NCBI RefSeq assembly: GCF_024347435.1
Contig: NZ_AP025481.1
Coordinates: forward strand, 868,001 to 932,000
Direction: 5' to 3'
Origin: Vibrio cyclitrophicus
GTDB taxonomy: Bacteria > Pseudomonadota > Gammaproteobacteria > Enterobacterales > Vibrionaceae
DNA: 64,000 nt
Below the pieces are notes generated by a model. That model worked only from the letters and a program-made list of their open reading frames with translations. It was not told the origin of the DNA and did no database searches. Shown here one piece after another: positions 37,525-46,353 of the stretch. The position numbers and the translations under genes are program-made. The number at the start of each line of letters is the position of its first letter. Within the stretch, counting starts at the first letter, position 1.

Positions 37525-37674
37525 TCAAAACAGTCCAACTAAAATAACCGAAAACAACACACCACCGAAAAAACTCGGTGCGTGAAATGACTGGACTTTA
37601 GCTTTCATACTCTCTCTAGCTATTTCTTCTTGGTAAGTCTTAACGGCAAGTTCTTTTACGTAATTATTTTGCAT
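37525..37674 (-). CDS. Small membrane protein, 49 aa, unknown
   Basis: ATG at 37672-37674 is preceded by AAAAGGAGC at ideal spacing, a textbook RBS, and the frame ends at TGA 37525-37527. The N-terminal 30 residues are charged and probably helical (VKELAVKTYQEEIARES), and the last third is one hydrophobic segment (FFGGVLFSVILVGLF). This is the layout of a single-pass small membrane protein. No family is recognised. It fills an otherwise empty 389-base gap between the GNAT and the lipoprotein genes. The strong RBS is the main reason for accepting it. Confidence 0.68.
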   Translation of the reverse strand: MQNNYVKELAVKTYQEEIARESMKAKVQSFHAPSFFGGVLFSVILVGLF

Positions 37675-37766
37675 AATAAGCTCCTTTTAAATGGTTAAGA
37701 GAAGCTTAAGACTTGAAGTTAGGTTGAGGTAAAGCAAAAAATCAGATTAATTGAACACTTTTTTTG

Positions 37767-38123
37767 TTACTCGAGGATTACCTTGAACACATCGTTATTT
37801 ACACCGCCAACATCCACTAACCCTCCCGGTTTCATAAGAAGCGTGGTATTCAATTGCCGTGTTGAACGTGGCTCTTTCGTTTCTCTAATCACTAACATAT
37901 TAATCAAGAACTCAGAGTCTTGCTTTGATATTGAGCCTGAAAAAGTCACGCTTTCAACTCTATCTGCAAGTATAGAATTAAATGTTTTGTCTTCTAACAC
38001 ACCCGCGGAGATCGATTTATCGCCATAAAAAAGTGTGATGGTTGTTGGGTCAGGTGCCAACTCTTGCTTGGATGAACACCCCATAATAGCTAGGCACAAC
38101 ATTAAAATAACTCTAAATTGCAT
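37767..38123 (-). CDS. Small lipoprotein, unknown
   Basis: 118 aa. A short lipoprotein signal ends LAIMGC (Cys16), followed by SSKQE. The mature part is mostly beta-type, with TITLFYGDKSISAGV early and LLMKPGGLVDVGGVNNDVF at the end. No family is recognised. It lies on the same strand as the triple-RidA gene, separated by 230 bases that include a hairpin, so it is probably a separate unit. Confidence 0.7.
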   Translation of the reverse strand: MQFRVILMLCLAIMGCSSKQELAPDPTTITLFYGDKSISAGVLEDKTFNSILADRVESVTFSGSISKQDSEFLINMLVIRETKEPRSTRQLNTTLLMKPGGLVDVGGVNNDVFKVILE

Positions 38124-38287
38124 AAACTGAATTTCTTACGTTAAGCATCTGTTTTTCATATTAAAACACTTCAACTCTATAAACACCATATCTCTGGGAT
38201 AAGCTTAGTTGTATTACTTCGAGTAACTTGTGTTAGAGGCTTAATGAAGGGGATATTTCTTGGAATGGGGCCACTAATCAGAGAATC

Positions 38288-38317
38288 GGCTCTGGTTCCT
38301 TGTTAGGAACTAGAGCC
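38288..38317 (-). terminator. Terminator-like hairpin after the triple-RidA gene
   Basis: GGCTCTgGTTCCT and AGGAACtAGAGCC pair (12 of 13) across TGTT. No T run follows on the minus strand, so termination by the intrinsic route is uncertain. Confidence 0.5.
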
Positions 38318-38354
38318 TGAATTTAAATGCTTTTATCGAAGGGGTTCAATTGAT

Positions 38355-39602
38355 CTAAGCGAGGACGTCTTGTGGAGGTGTACCTTCACAGTTAGAAACG
38401 ACTGCATCTATTTGCACTAAAGCATTCATAGGAATCTTTGAAACCCCTACCACTGTTCTTGCCGGTAAGTCAGCATTAAAGAACGTAGTGTAGATCTCGT
38501 CTACCACATCAATATCTGAAACATCTTTAAGCTGAATATTAATTTTCACCGTATCGTCCATCCTATGGTCAACACTTTCAATGATCGCCTTAATATTCTT
38601 AAGGCATTGTTCAACTTGATCTTTTATGCCACCTGAAACTATTTCATTGGTTTTCGGATCTAGTGGTAGTTGACCAGAAATATGATTGTAGTGAGAGAAA
38701 GCAACGGTGTGAGAATAAGGCATGAATGGCGCATCAACTGTATTATTAGCTTCAATAACCAGTAAGCAAGTGTCTTCTGGCAGTTGTGGCGGTGTGCCAT
38801 CACCATGTGAAACGGATGTATCAATTTGAATTAAAGCGCCCATTGGTAATTCTGCTGCATTAACAACGGTACGAGCAGGAACATAGCTTGGGAAGAATTT
38901 AGCACAAACTTCATTTACCACTTCCGTATCTGCGATATTTTTTACGTATATAGTCGTTTTAACCACATCACTCATGACATGACCGATGCTTTCTAGAATC
39001 GCTTTAATGTTTGATAGACATTGTGACGTTTGCGCTTCGATACCACCATCAACCAACTCACCTGTATTTACATCGATAGGCAATTGAGCCGAAAGGTTGT
39101 TGTAGTGAGAAAAAGCCGCTGTCTGCGTCGATACAGCACTCTGAGGTGCATTATCTGTATTTCTTGATACCTTAACTAGTGCGCAAGGTGCTTGTGGTTT
39201 AGTGCCTTCACCGTTTGAAATCAAAGCATCCATTTGAACTAGTGCATCGCTGTTTTGCAGTGCAGTTACACCGACAACGGTACGTGTAGGCATGCTGTTG
39301 TTAAAGAAGCTTTTGTAAACTTCATCGATAGCATCGATATCAGAAATATTCTTAACGAAAACATTAACCTTCACTACATCATCCATAACATGGTCGATGC
39401 TTTCAACAATGGCTTTAATATTATTTAAGCATTGTGCTGCTTGGTCTTTAATATCACCAATCACAACTTCACCTGTTTTAGGGTCAACAGGTAATTGAGC
39501 TGAAAAGTTATTATAATGAGAAAAAGCGACCGTTTGTGTAGATACAGAATTTGTTGGTGCGTTTTCAGTATTTCTTGAAATTTTAATGATATCGCTACTC
39601 AT
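38355..39602 (-). CDS. Triple RidA-domain fusion protein
   Basis: 415 aa made of three complete RidA/YjgF domains in tandem (about 3-135, 140-272, 279-410). Each repeats AFSHYN, then S-AQLP or SGQLP, Q-CL-NIKAI-ES, a VKN/LKD strand and P-RTVV. Ordinary RidA proteins are about 128 aa and form homotrimers with active sites between subunits, so this chain could fold as a single-chain trimer. The catalytic Arg of E. coli RidA (R105) is kept in all three (R107, R244, R382). The Ser of the SGQIP segment is kept (S34, S171, S309). The Glu120 position is Asp in all (D125, D261, D399). Imine/enamine deaminase or chaperone-like activity is therefore plausible. AAGGA lies 8 bases before ATG. It probably forms its own transcript. 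Confidence 0.88.
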   Translation of the reverse strand: MSSDIIKISRNTENAPTNSVSTQTVAFSHYNNFSAQLPVDPKTGEVVIGDIKDQAAQCLNNIKAIVESIDHVMDDVVKVNVFVKNISDIDAIDEVYKSFFNNSMPTRTVVGVTALQNSDALVQMDALISNGEGTKPQAPCALVKVSRNTDNAPQSAVSTQTAAFSHYNNLSAQLPIDVNTGELVDGGIEAQTSQCLSNIKAILESIGHVMSDVVKTTIYVKNIADTEVVNEVCAKFFPSYVPARTVVNAAELPMGALIQIDTSVSHGDGTPPQLPEDTCLLVIEANNTVDAPFMPYSHTVAFSHYNHISGQLPLDPKTNEIVSGGIKDQVEQCLKNIKAIIESVDHRMDDTVKINIQLKDVSDIDVVDEIYTTFFNADLPARTVVGVSKIPMNALVQIDAVVSNCEGTPPQDVLA

Positions 39603-40183
39603 AGGAATTATCCTTTAAATAATATAGGAATACGTATTTATAGTGAACAATCGTATTAGAAAGAATGATTAAAGTAGCGCCATGTTAAGTGAATTATTAG
39701 AGGGTAAACGTGATATCCATCAGACTCTCAGTTGACTATAAATCAGCAAGTTACAGAATAATTAGTCATCAAACGACTAATTATCCATGATAAGGGGCTT
39801 TATCGAGTGCTAGATTATCTTTATTTTCTAATCATTCAATAATCATGAATACAATCTCAGAAAGAACGAGGGATATTTTTCGCAATTTAGATTATATTTG
39901 ATAAGTTGTTCACACTAATAGTCCTAAAATGCTCTTACCAGATTAATTATCGCGCTAACTATCTTATATACGTGCATAAACTCTTAGGCTAGTTAACTAA
40001 TTATTTACAGGGCTACTGTTATGTAAATACATTAATAATATATTCGATAATCCAATACCAACAAGATGACAATATCCATAATTAGATACATTTACTCATA
40101 TAATTAAACAAATGTGAGACTCAGGGGAAATACATGAGAAAAGTGGTTGTGAACCAAGTAGTAACGCTTTCTAGAAAGAAAAA
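39603..40183. other. Long intergenic region upstream of the triple-RidA gene
   Basis: 581 AT-rich bases hold the triple-RidA promoter. The only clear structure is a perfect 10-bp inverted repeat, ATAATTAGTC-N7-GACTAATTAT (39758-39784), 156 bases before the gene. It could be an operator or a hairpin. A 26-codon frame at 40134 with an RBS-like GGGGAAA runs into the end of yqhC on the opposite strand and is not accepted. Confidence 0.45.
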
Positions 40184-41068
40184 CTACACCGCTCTTGGCG
40201 TGGTATTGAAGTGACGCTTAAATTCACGGCTGAATTGGGATGGGCTCGAATAACCGACTCGACGTGCAGCATCGCTGATACGAAGGCCTTCTAGCTGAAT
40301 CAGTTCTTTGGCTTTGTTGAGTCTTACCTTTTTCAAATATTGAAGTGGTGACTCAAAGGTGACATTACGAAAAGCATTATGGAAGGCAGACACACTCATG
40401 TTGGCTTCGTCGGCAAGCGATTGAACAGTGATGGTTTGGTCATACTCTTCATGCACTTTAGACAGCGCTTTAGCGACACGTGCGTAATGGCCGTCATGAT
40501 GAGCTAAGTCAAACAGCACACGCCCTTCTGTACCGGTTAATGCGCGGTAGACAATTTCCGTCACCATGGCATCACCCAATATGTTGGCTTCGATGTCGCA
40601 ATGCAGCATTTTGACCAACCGAGTAAAGCTCTCTAGCATCTGCTCTTCCATTGGCGTCGATTCTAAGCCACTCGAATTCTGTTTGTGCTTGTTGCAGTAG
40701 CTCTCTAGGAAGCCTTGGTCTTCGAGCTTTTTGACTAAGCTATGCAAGCGCTGAGAGTCGATACTGATCGACAAACCAAGCAATGGCTCACCATTAACAG
40801 GCAAGGCTTCGCACTCCAATGGCATTGGCACACCGACAACTAGATAGTCGCCCGCAGCATATGTGACAGGCCTGTCACCAATATAGATGTTCTTTTTACC
40901 TTGTCCGAGCATGATAATACCTGATTGGTAAGTGAAGGGTTGACGCAGATTCCCGACACTGCTCCTGTACAGCCATACACCGCCAATTTCAGTTTCTCTG
41001 ATTCCTTCAAGATCATCCCAACCTTTGTGTTCTACATAAGACTGTAATAAATGCGCGAGTGTTTTCAT
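40184..41068 (-). CDS. yqhC: AraC-family regulator, YqhC-like
   Basis: 294 aa. An N-terminal AraC_N domain with VGVPMPLECEA and LLGLSISID is followed by a C-terminal pair of helix-turn-helices: VQSLADEANMSVSAFHNAFRN and ISDAARRVGYSSPSQFSREFKRHF. E. coli YqhC activates yqhD in response to aldehydes such as glyoxal. Here the gene is likewise divergent from a YqhD homologue with 192 bases between, so the same circuit is inferred. Confidence 0.85.
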   Translation of the reverse strand: MKTLAHLLQSYVEHKGWDDLEGIRETEIGGVWLYRSSVGNLRQPFTYQSGIIMLGQGKKNIYIGDRPVTYAAGDYLVVGVPMPLECEALPVNGEPLLGLSISIDSQRLHSLVKKLEDQGFLESYCNKHKQNSSGLESTPMEEQMLESFTRLVKMLHCDIEANILGDAMVTEIVYRALTGTEGRVLFDLAHHDGHYARVAKALSKVHEEYDQTITVQSLADEANMSVSAFHNAFRNVTFESPLQYLKKVRLNKAKELIQLEGLRISDAARRVGYSSPSQFSREFKRHFNTTPRAV

Positions 41069-41260
41069 AAGTGGCGACTTTCCATTCCAAGTGCTAAGAA
41101 TATGTAAACTAGAGTAGATTAGAATATCAATTTTGTAGAAATAGGCAATTTATTTGGAGAATCAGCTCTTCATTACCCTGATTTACTGTACTAATATGCA
41201 AATATAGAAATTGAGCAATGAACCAAAATAATAAATTCAGCTTTACACAAGGAACTTAGA

Positions 41261-42409
41261 ATGCAATTCACTTATGTTAATCCTACTGTTATCCACTTCG
41301 GTCAAGGCCAAATCAACGCTATCAGCCAAGCAGTTGATACATCAAAGAAAGTACTTGTCATCTACGGTGGCGGTTCAATCAAAAGCAACGGCGTTTACGA
41401 TCAAGTAGTCGCTTCACTTAAAGATCACGCTTGGATTGAGTTCTCTGGCGTTGAAGCGAACCCAACAAAAGAAACATTAGACAAAGCAGTCAATCTTGCT
41501 AAAGAAGAAAACGTAGAGTTCATTATCGCTGTTGGTGGTGGTTCAGTAATCGACGGTTCTAAATACGTTGCTGCAGCGGCTAAATACGACGGCGACGGTT
41601 GGGACATCTTAGCGGGTAAACACCAGGTAACAGAAGCGACACCAATTGGCGCAGTACTTACACTTCCTGCGACAGGTTCTGAATCTAACATGGGTGCGGT
41701 AATCACTCGTAAAGAGACACAAGAAAAACTGGCCTTCATGAACCCTGCTGTTCAACCTAAGTTTGCGGTTATGGACCCAGATGTAATGAAGTCTCTTCCA
41801 GAACGCCAACTGATTAACGGTTTGGTTGATGCTTGGGTACACGTATGTGAGCAGTACATCACAATGCCAACAAACGCGATGGTTCAAGATGGTTACGCAG
41901 AAACACTGCTGAAAAACCTACTTGTGCTTGGCAAGCAATATGACGAGCGTGACAACGACGCATGGCGTGCAAACCTAATGTGGACAGCAAACCAAGCGCT
42001 CAATGGCTTAATTGGTACAGGTGTTCCTCAAGATTGGGCAACGCACATGATTGGTCATGAGTTCACAGCACTATGGCACGTCGACCACGCTCGCTCTCTT
42101 GCGATCGTTCAACCTTCATTACTTCGCAACCAAATCGAAGCGAAGCGCGGCAAGCTAGAGCAAATGGGTCGTAACGTATTTGGCCTAGAAGCAGGAGCTG
42201 ATCTAGCAGAACGCACTATCGATGCAATCGAAGCGTTCTACCACAGCCTAGATGTACCAACTCAGTTCGATGGCTATGAAACAAATAAAACAGCAGCAGT
42301 CGATAAAGTTGTCGCTCAACTTGAATCTCACGGTTACCTAGAGCTGGGCGAGAACAAAGCGATCACGCCAGCAAAAACACGTGAAATCTTAGAGTCTGCA
42401 ATTCAATAA
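41261..42409 (+). CDS. yqhD: NADPH-dependent iron-type alcohol dehydrogenase YqhD
   Basis: 382 aa (E. coli YqhD is 387). The nucleotide motif VGGGSVIDGSKY (about 93-104) and the metal ligands are present: Asp and His in LVDAWVHVCEQ (about 190-197), and two His in WATHMIGHEFTALWHVDHARS (about 260-280). It reduces short and reactive aldehydes with NADPH, protecting against glyoxal and lipid-peroxidation products. AAGGAAC precedes the start. Divergent from yqhC and followed by a hairpin and a terminator. Confidence 0.92.
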   Translation: MQFTYVNPTVIHFGQGQINAISQAVDTSKKVLVIYGGGSIKSNGVYDQVVASLKDHAWIEFSGVEANPTKETLDKAVNLAKEENVEFIIAVGGGSVIDGSKYVAAAAKYDGDGWDILAGKHQVTEATPIGAVLTLPATGSESNMGAVITRKETQEKLAFMNPAVQPKFAVMDPDVMKSLPERQLINGLVDAWVHVCEQYITMPTNAMVQDGYAETLLKNLLVLGKQYDERDNDAWRANLMWTANQALNGLIGTGVPQDWATHMIGHEFTALWHVDHARSLAIVQPSLLRNQIEAKRGKLEQMGRNVFGLEAGADLAERTIDAIEAFYHSLDVPTQFDGYETNKTAAVDKVVAQLESHGYLELGENKAITPAKTREILESAIQ

Positions 42410-42465
42410 GAATTGCTAAAACTATAAGAAAGATAGGGTAAACGATAAATCAAAGCTGATGCGGT

Positions 42466-42569
42466 CAGTGTGATAAATCACAAAACATGATTTATGCCGT
42501 CACACTGAACTAATTTCTTTATTATCTCGTACATCAAAAAACAGTGCTCAATTTGGGCGCTGTTTTTTT
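42466..42569 (+). terminator. Hairpin and terminator after yqhD
   Basis: First comes a long stem: CAGTGTGATAAATCA (42466-42480) with TGATTTA plus TCACACTG on the far side and a 5-base bulge. About 30 bases later AAAACAGtGC and GCgCTGTTTTTTT (42535-42569) make a clear intrinsic terminator. Confidence 0.75.
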
Positions 42570-42667
42570 GTTTGCCCTACATGATGTTATTAAATTCTCA
42601 TAAGCTCTTAATTTTATGTGCAATCACATTTCTATATTGTTAAGGTAAACCTGTCTCTTTACTAGGT

Positions 42668-43414
42668 ATGAACAACGATTTGAACAATCTCAAGGAAATG
42701 GTTAAGTTTAAGTCACTTAACAAGTGGTATGGTGGTTTTCATGCCCTAAAGGATATCGATTTAAAGATTGAACAGGGAGAAATAGTGGTGATTTGCGGAC
42801 CGTCTGGTTCGGGTAAATCAACCTTGATCCGCTGTATCAATCAGCTAGAACCCTTCGAGAGTGGCGAGCTTTCCGTGCTAGAACAAGCGCTCCCGTGTAA
42901 GTTCAACACTCCTGGCCAGGTTGGAATGGTGTTTCAGCACTTCCATTTATTCCCCCATCTTACTGTGCTTGAAAACCTGACTCTGTCTCCGATTCGTACG
43001 CTCAAGAAAAGCAAAGAAGCGGCAGAGAAAACGGCGATGCATTATCTCGAATGTGTACACATTGCAGAGCAAGCGAATAAGTACCCAGCTCAGCTTTCTG
43101 GTGGCCAACAACAACGTGTTGCGATTGCTCGCTCTCTTTGTATGAAGCCTGAACTTCTATTGTTTGATGAACCAACATCTGCGCTTGATCCGGAAATGAT
43201 CAATGAAGTGCTTGATGTGATGGTTGAGCTTGCCAGTGAAGGGATTACCATGGTGTGTGTGACACATGAAATGGGCTTTGCAAAGCGTGTTGCCGACCGT
43301 GTCATATTTATGGATGAAGGACAAATCGTGGAATCCAATACACCACAATGCCTGTTCGAGAATCCTCAACACGAGCGTACTCAAGCGTTCCTAAATCAGA
43401 TTCTGACTTACTGA
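42668..43414 (+). CDS. Polar amino-acid ABC transporter ATP-binding protein
   Basis: 248 aa. GlnQ/HisP-type ATPase with Walker [10 protein letters not shown] (about 50-58), Q-loop [13 protein letters not shown], signature [14 protein letters not shown], Walker [15 protein letters not shown] and VTHEMGFA. It energises import of an amino acid by the two downstream permeases. Its TGA overlaps the next ATG by one base (TGATG). The operon order is ATPase, permease, binding protein, permease. Confidence 0.9.
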   Translation: MNNDLNNLKEMVKFKSLNKWYGGFHALKDIDLKIEQGEIVVICGPSGSGKSTLIRCINQLEPFESGELSVLEQALPCKFNTPGQVGMVFQHFHLFPHLTVLENLTLSPIRTLKKSKEAAEKTAMHYLECVHIAEQANKYPAQLSGGQQQRVAIARSLCMKPELLLFDEPTSALDPEMINEVLDVMVELASEGITMVCVTHEMGFAKRVADRVIFMDEGQIVESNTPQCLFENPQHERTQAFLNQILTY

Positions 43415-44211
43415 TGCTGCTTAAAATAGTGAAGCCTGCCCTATCTGCGTTAGTACAAATTGTTGTACTCGCGGCAGCTGTTATCTGGATCCTCGATTCT
43501 GGCGCACAAGCCATGGGATACAGCTGGCAGTGGGAACGCGTGCCCGACTACATTGCCTTTTATGAAGACGGCGAATGGTGGCCTGCAGAATTGATGGAGG
43601 GGCTACTCGTTACCATCAATATCTCTTTGATTTCTTTGGTCGCTACGCTAGTTATTGGTTTAACTACAGCTTTGCTACGAAATTCAAATTCCGTAGTTGG
43701 ACGCACTTTAGCCACCAGTTATGTCGAGTTGATTCGCAATACCCCACTATTGGTACAAATTTATTTGCTCTATTTTGTGTTTGGCCCCGTATTAGGGCTG
43801 GATCGTTTTAGCACAGCCGTTTTAGCCTTAGCACTTTTCCAAGGTGCATATACCGCTGAGATATTTAGGGCTGGTCTGAACGGTATTGCAAAAGGACAAT
43901 TTGAAGCCGCTCAATCTTTGGGCTTATCAAAGACCTATACTTATTGGGATGTGATTCTTCCTCAGGTAATTCAACGCACCTTGCCACCTTTGACAAATGA
44001 AGTCATATCTCTTATTAAAAATTCTTCGATTGTGAGTGTCATGGCAATTTTCGACCTAACAACCGAAGCCAGAAACATCGTTTCTGAAACCGCGATGCCA
44101 TTTGAGATTTGGTTCTCTGTGGCGATCATCTATCTTGCTCTTACACTTTCACTTTCTGCCGTTGCAGCTTGGCTTGAGCATAAGCTCGGAGCTAACTGGC
44201 GAACACAATAA
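43414..44211 (+). CDS. Polar amino-acid ABC transporter permease 1
   Basis: 265 aa from ATG at 43414, coupled by a one-base overlap with the ATPase gene. An open extension inside the ATPase gene is rejected. It is HisM/GlnP-like with several helices, the sequence VELIRNTPLLVQIYLLYF typical of this family, and the EAA loop FEAAQSLGLSKTYTYWDVILPQ. It forms the membrane channel together with the fourth gene. An N-terminal extra segment (about 30-60) precedes the conserved domain. Confidence 0.88.
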   Translation: MLLKIVKPALSALVQIVVLAAAVIWILDSGAQAMGYSWQWERVPDYIAFYEDGEWWPAELMEGLLVTINISLISLVATLVIGLTTALLRNSNSVVGRTLATSYVELIRNTPLLVQIYLLYFVFGPVLGLDRFSTAVLALALFQGAYTAEIFRAGLNGIAKGQFEAAQSLGLSKTYTYWDVILPQVIQRTLPPLTNEVISLIKNSSIVSVMAIFDLTTEARNIVSETAMPFEIWFSVAIIYLALTLSLSAVAAWLEHKLGANWRTQ

Positions 44212-44223
44212 GGATTTATCAGC

Positions 44224-45033
44224 ATGAAGCTATTTAAAACCGCAATTACAGCTCTACTTGCGCTTGCCGTAAGTTTGCCTGCACTTGCTTCTGAAACGCC
44301 AAACCTAGATAAAATCAACGAACGTGGCTCTCTACGTGTTGGTATGTCGACTTTTGTACCTTGGGCAATGCGTAACAAACAGGGCGACCTTGTTGGCTTT
44401 GAAATCGATGTGGCAAAACGCCTCGCTGAAGATTCAGGCTGGAAAGTTGAGTTCGTACCGACGGCGTGGGATGGGATTATTCCTTCTCTACTGTCGAACA
44501 AGTTTGACGTGATCATCGGTGGTTTATCGATCACTGAAGCACGCTCTAAGAGTGTGCTGTTTACTGAACCTTACTCTCATTCAGGTGTTCAATTAGCAGC
44601 AAACAAGGAACTAGCTGAAGGCTTTACACAGATCTCTGATTTCGATTCTCGTCGTGTGAAAATTGCAGCACGTCGCGGCGCATTCACGGTTCAAGTGGCT
44701 CGTGAAACTTTCCCGAAAGCGAAAGTACTTCAGTTCGATGACGATGCTCAAGCGTTCCAAGAAGTGCTAAACGGCAATGCACACGCGGTTATCGCATCTA
44801 GCCCGAAACCTGAGCACGAAACAATCAAAAACGCAGACACTCTATTCATCCCATTTGAAGAACGCCTATCAAAAGGTAATGAAGCATTTGCTGTGCGCCT
44901 AGGTGAAACAGACAAAACTGAGTTCTTCAACGCGTGGATCAAAGCACGTACTGAAGACGGTTGGTTGAAAGACCGTTACGAGTACTGGTTCTCTACTCTA
45001 GATTGGCAAGATCAGATTGCTCAAGGTCAGTAA
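44224..45033 (+). CDS. Amino-acid ABC transporter periplasmic binding protein
   Basis: 269 aa with signal peptide cleaved after LPALA (about 21). The SBP_bac_3 fold is evident: RGSLRVGMSTFVPWAMRNKQ, LVGFEIDVAKRLAED, VEFVPTAWDGIIPSLLSNKFDVIIGG. It traps a polar amino acid in the periplasm. AAGGAT gives a good RBS, 12 bases after permease 1. A strong hairpin follows. Specificity is not readable with confidence. Confidence 0.88.
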   Translation: MKLFKTAITALLALAVSLPALASETPNLDKINERGSLRVGMSTFVPWAMRNKQGDLVGFEIDVAKRLAEDSGWKVEFVPTAWDGIIPSLLSNKFDVIIGGLSITEARSKSVLFTEPYSHSGVQLAANKELAEGFTQISDFDSRRVKIAARRGAFTVQVARETFPKAKVLQFDDDAQAFQEVLNGNAHAVIASSPKPEHETIKNADTLFIPFEERLSKGNEAFAVRLGETDKTEFFNAWIKARTEDGWLKDRYEYWFSTLDWQDQIAQGQ

Positions 45034-45084
45034 TCTGAAACTGAGCTCAGTTTTTAATATGAGCTAATCTGTCGAATCTAAATA

Positions 45085-45111
45085 AAGGCAGTGCGCTGTT
45101 TGCACTGCCTT
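45085..45111 (+). promoter_or_regulatory. Intra-operon hairpin after the binding-protein gene
   Basis: AAGGCAGTGC and GCACTGCCTT pair perfectly (10 bp, 7-base loop) without a T run. This is typical of structures that stabilise binding-protein mRNA and reduce read-through to the next gene. Confidence 0.6.
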
Positions 45112-45210
45112 CTCATCGAAAACTTAAGTAGCCTTTTTAAGTAGCTTTATTTGATTCGTTTTAGATCCAAGCAACAACCCAATAATAATTAATGTTTAAA
45201 CAGGAATGAC

Positions 45211-46134
45211 GTGAGTAGTACTAGCGCATTATCAACGCCCAAGCCCAACCTTCACACGAAGCCTAGGTATCAACGCCTCAATCTATTAGATGGAGTGTTG
45301 TTTGCCATCATTTGTGCGTTCGCAGGTTGGCTTTATTATCGTTCTTCTGTCGGTATCAACTATCAGTGGCGATGGGAAGACGCGTTCACATTAATTTTTA
45401 TTCCACCTTCTCAAGGCAGTATTCCTTACTTCTTCCAAGGCTTGGTCGCAACATTGCGTTTGAGCTTGTGGAGCATGGTGTTAGCGCTCTCTTTCGGTAC
45501 CCTGTTAGGGGTAACAAGACACTCTAAGATCGCTTTCTTCAAAACACCTGCGTTGATTTTCATTCAATTGGTTCGAAATATTCCGCCATTGGTATTTGTG
45601 TTTATCTTTTACTTCTTTGTCTCTAACCAGCTGATCCCTCTACTTGGTTTAGAAAGCATTTTACGTGAACACAATGGAGAAATTAACGCTGTTCAAGATT
45701 TCCTATTTGGGCCCGCAAACCTTTGGGAAAACTTAGCCTCTGGTGTTATCTGTATTGGCCTGCTCTCTTCAGCTTATATCGCTGAAGTGATTCGAGCTGG
45801 TTTAGAAAGCATTCCTAAAGGGCAATGGGAAGCGGCTGATTCACTCGGGTTGTCGGCATTCTCTAAATATCGATTTGTAGTTGGCCCTCAGGTATTAACG
45901 GCGATTACGCCACCTTTGGCAGGTCAGGCAATTTCGCTAGTGAAAGACACCTCAATTGTGTCACTGATTTCTATTCAAGAGATGACGTTTGTTGGCACCG
46001 AAATGGCGAACTCTTCCGGTTTGATCTTCGAGATCTGGCTGATTGTAGGCGCGGTTTACTTCGCACTATGTTTCACCCTTTCACGTATTTTCAAAGTCAT
46101 CGAACAACGTTCGAGTGTTTACCTTAACCGTTAA
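45211..46134 (+). CDS. Polar amino-acid ABC transporter permease 2
   Basis: 307 aa from GTG at 45211; AGGA lies 5 bases upstream. It has the same family features as permease 1: FIQLVRNIPPLVFVFIFYFF and the EAA loop WEAADSLGLSAFSKYRFVVGPQ. A longer N-terminus (about 60 residues before the conserved domain) and an insert near residue 145 are seen. It completes the ABC importer and is separated from the binding-protein gene by 177 bases holding a hairpin. Confidence 0.87.
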   Translation: MSSTSALSTPKPNLHTKPRYQRLNLLDGVLFAIICAFAGWLYYRSSVGINYQWRWEDAFTLIFIPPSQGSIPYFFQGLVATLRLSLWSMVLALSFGTLLGVTRHSKIAFFKTPALIFIQLVRNIPPLVFVFIFYFFVSNQLIPLLGLESILREHNGEINAVQDFLFGPANLWENLASGVICIGLLSSAYIAEVIRAGLESIPKGQWEAADSLGLSAFSKYRFVVGPQVLTAITPPLAGQAISLVKDTSIVSLISIQEMTFVGTEMANSSGLIFEIWLIVGAVYFALCFTLSRIFKVIEQRSSVYLNR

Positions 46135-46217
46135 AATTAATGTTTATTTTCGCGTGAATTCGAGCGTCAGATCGATGGCCAACATCAACACCTAATTGAT
46201 AATATTCATCAACTTAA

Positions 46218-46248
46218 CCTGATTGGTTTAACTCATTGACCAATCAGG
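46218..46248 (+). terminator. Hairpin after the amino-acid ABC operon
   Basis: CCTGATTGGT and ACCAATCAGG pair perfectly (10 bp, 11-base loop), followed by ATTAATT. The T run is weak. Confidence 0.55.
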
Positions 46249-46353
46249 ATTAATTCGCTAAAAACTATCTATCGAAACACAGCAAACCCCTCATTTAAAC
46301 ACTATACTTTCAGTACCCAATTTCATTGATTCTTCTCAAGGACTTCACTCAGC

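Noticed and set aside
40134..40214. 26-codon plus-strand frame with RBS-like GGGGAAA
   Set aside because: It overlaps the 3' end of yqhC on the opposite strand, is very short and has no recognisable feature.
42466..42507. TGTGATAAATCACA read as a CRP site
   Set aside because: The spacer is 4 bases rather than 6, and the sequence is part of a long hairpin after yqhD, so a termination or processing role is more likely.
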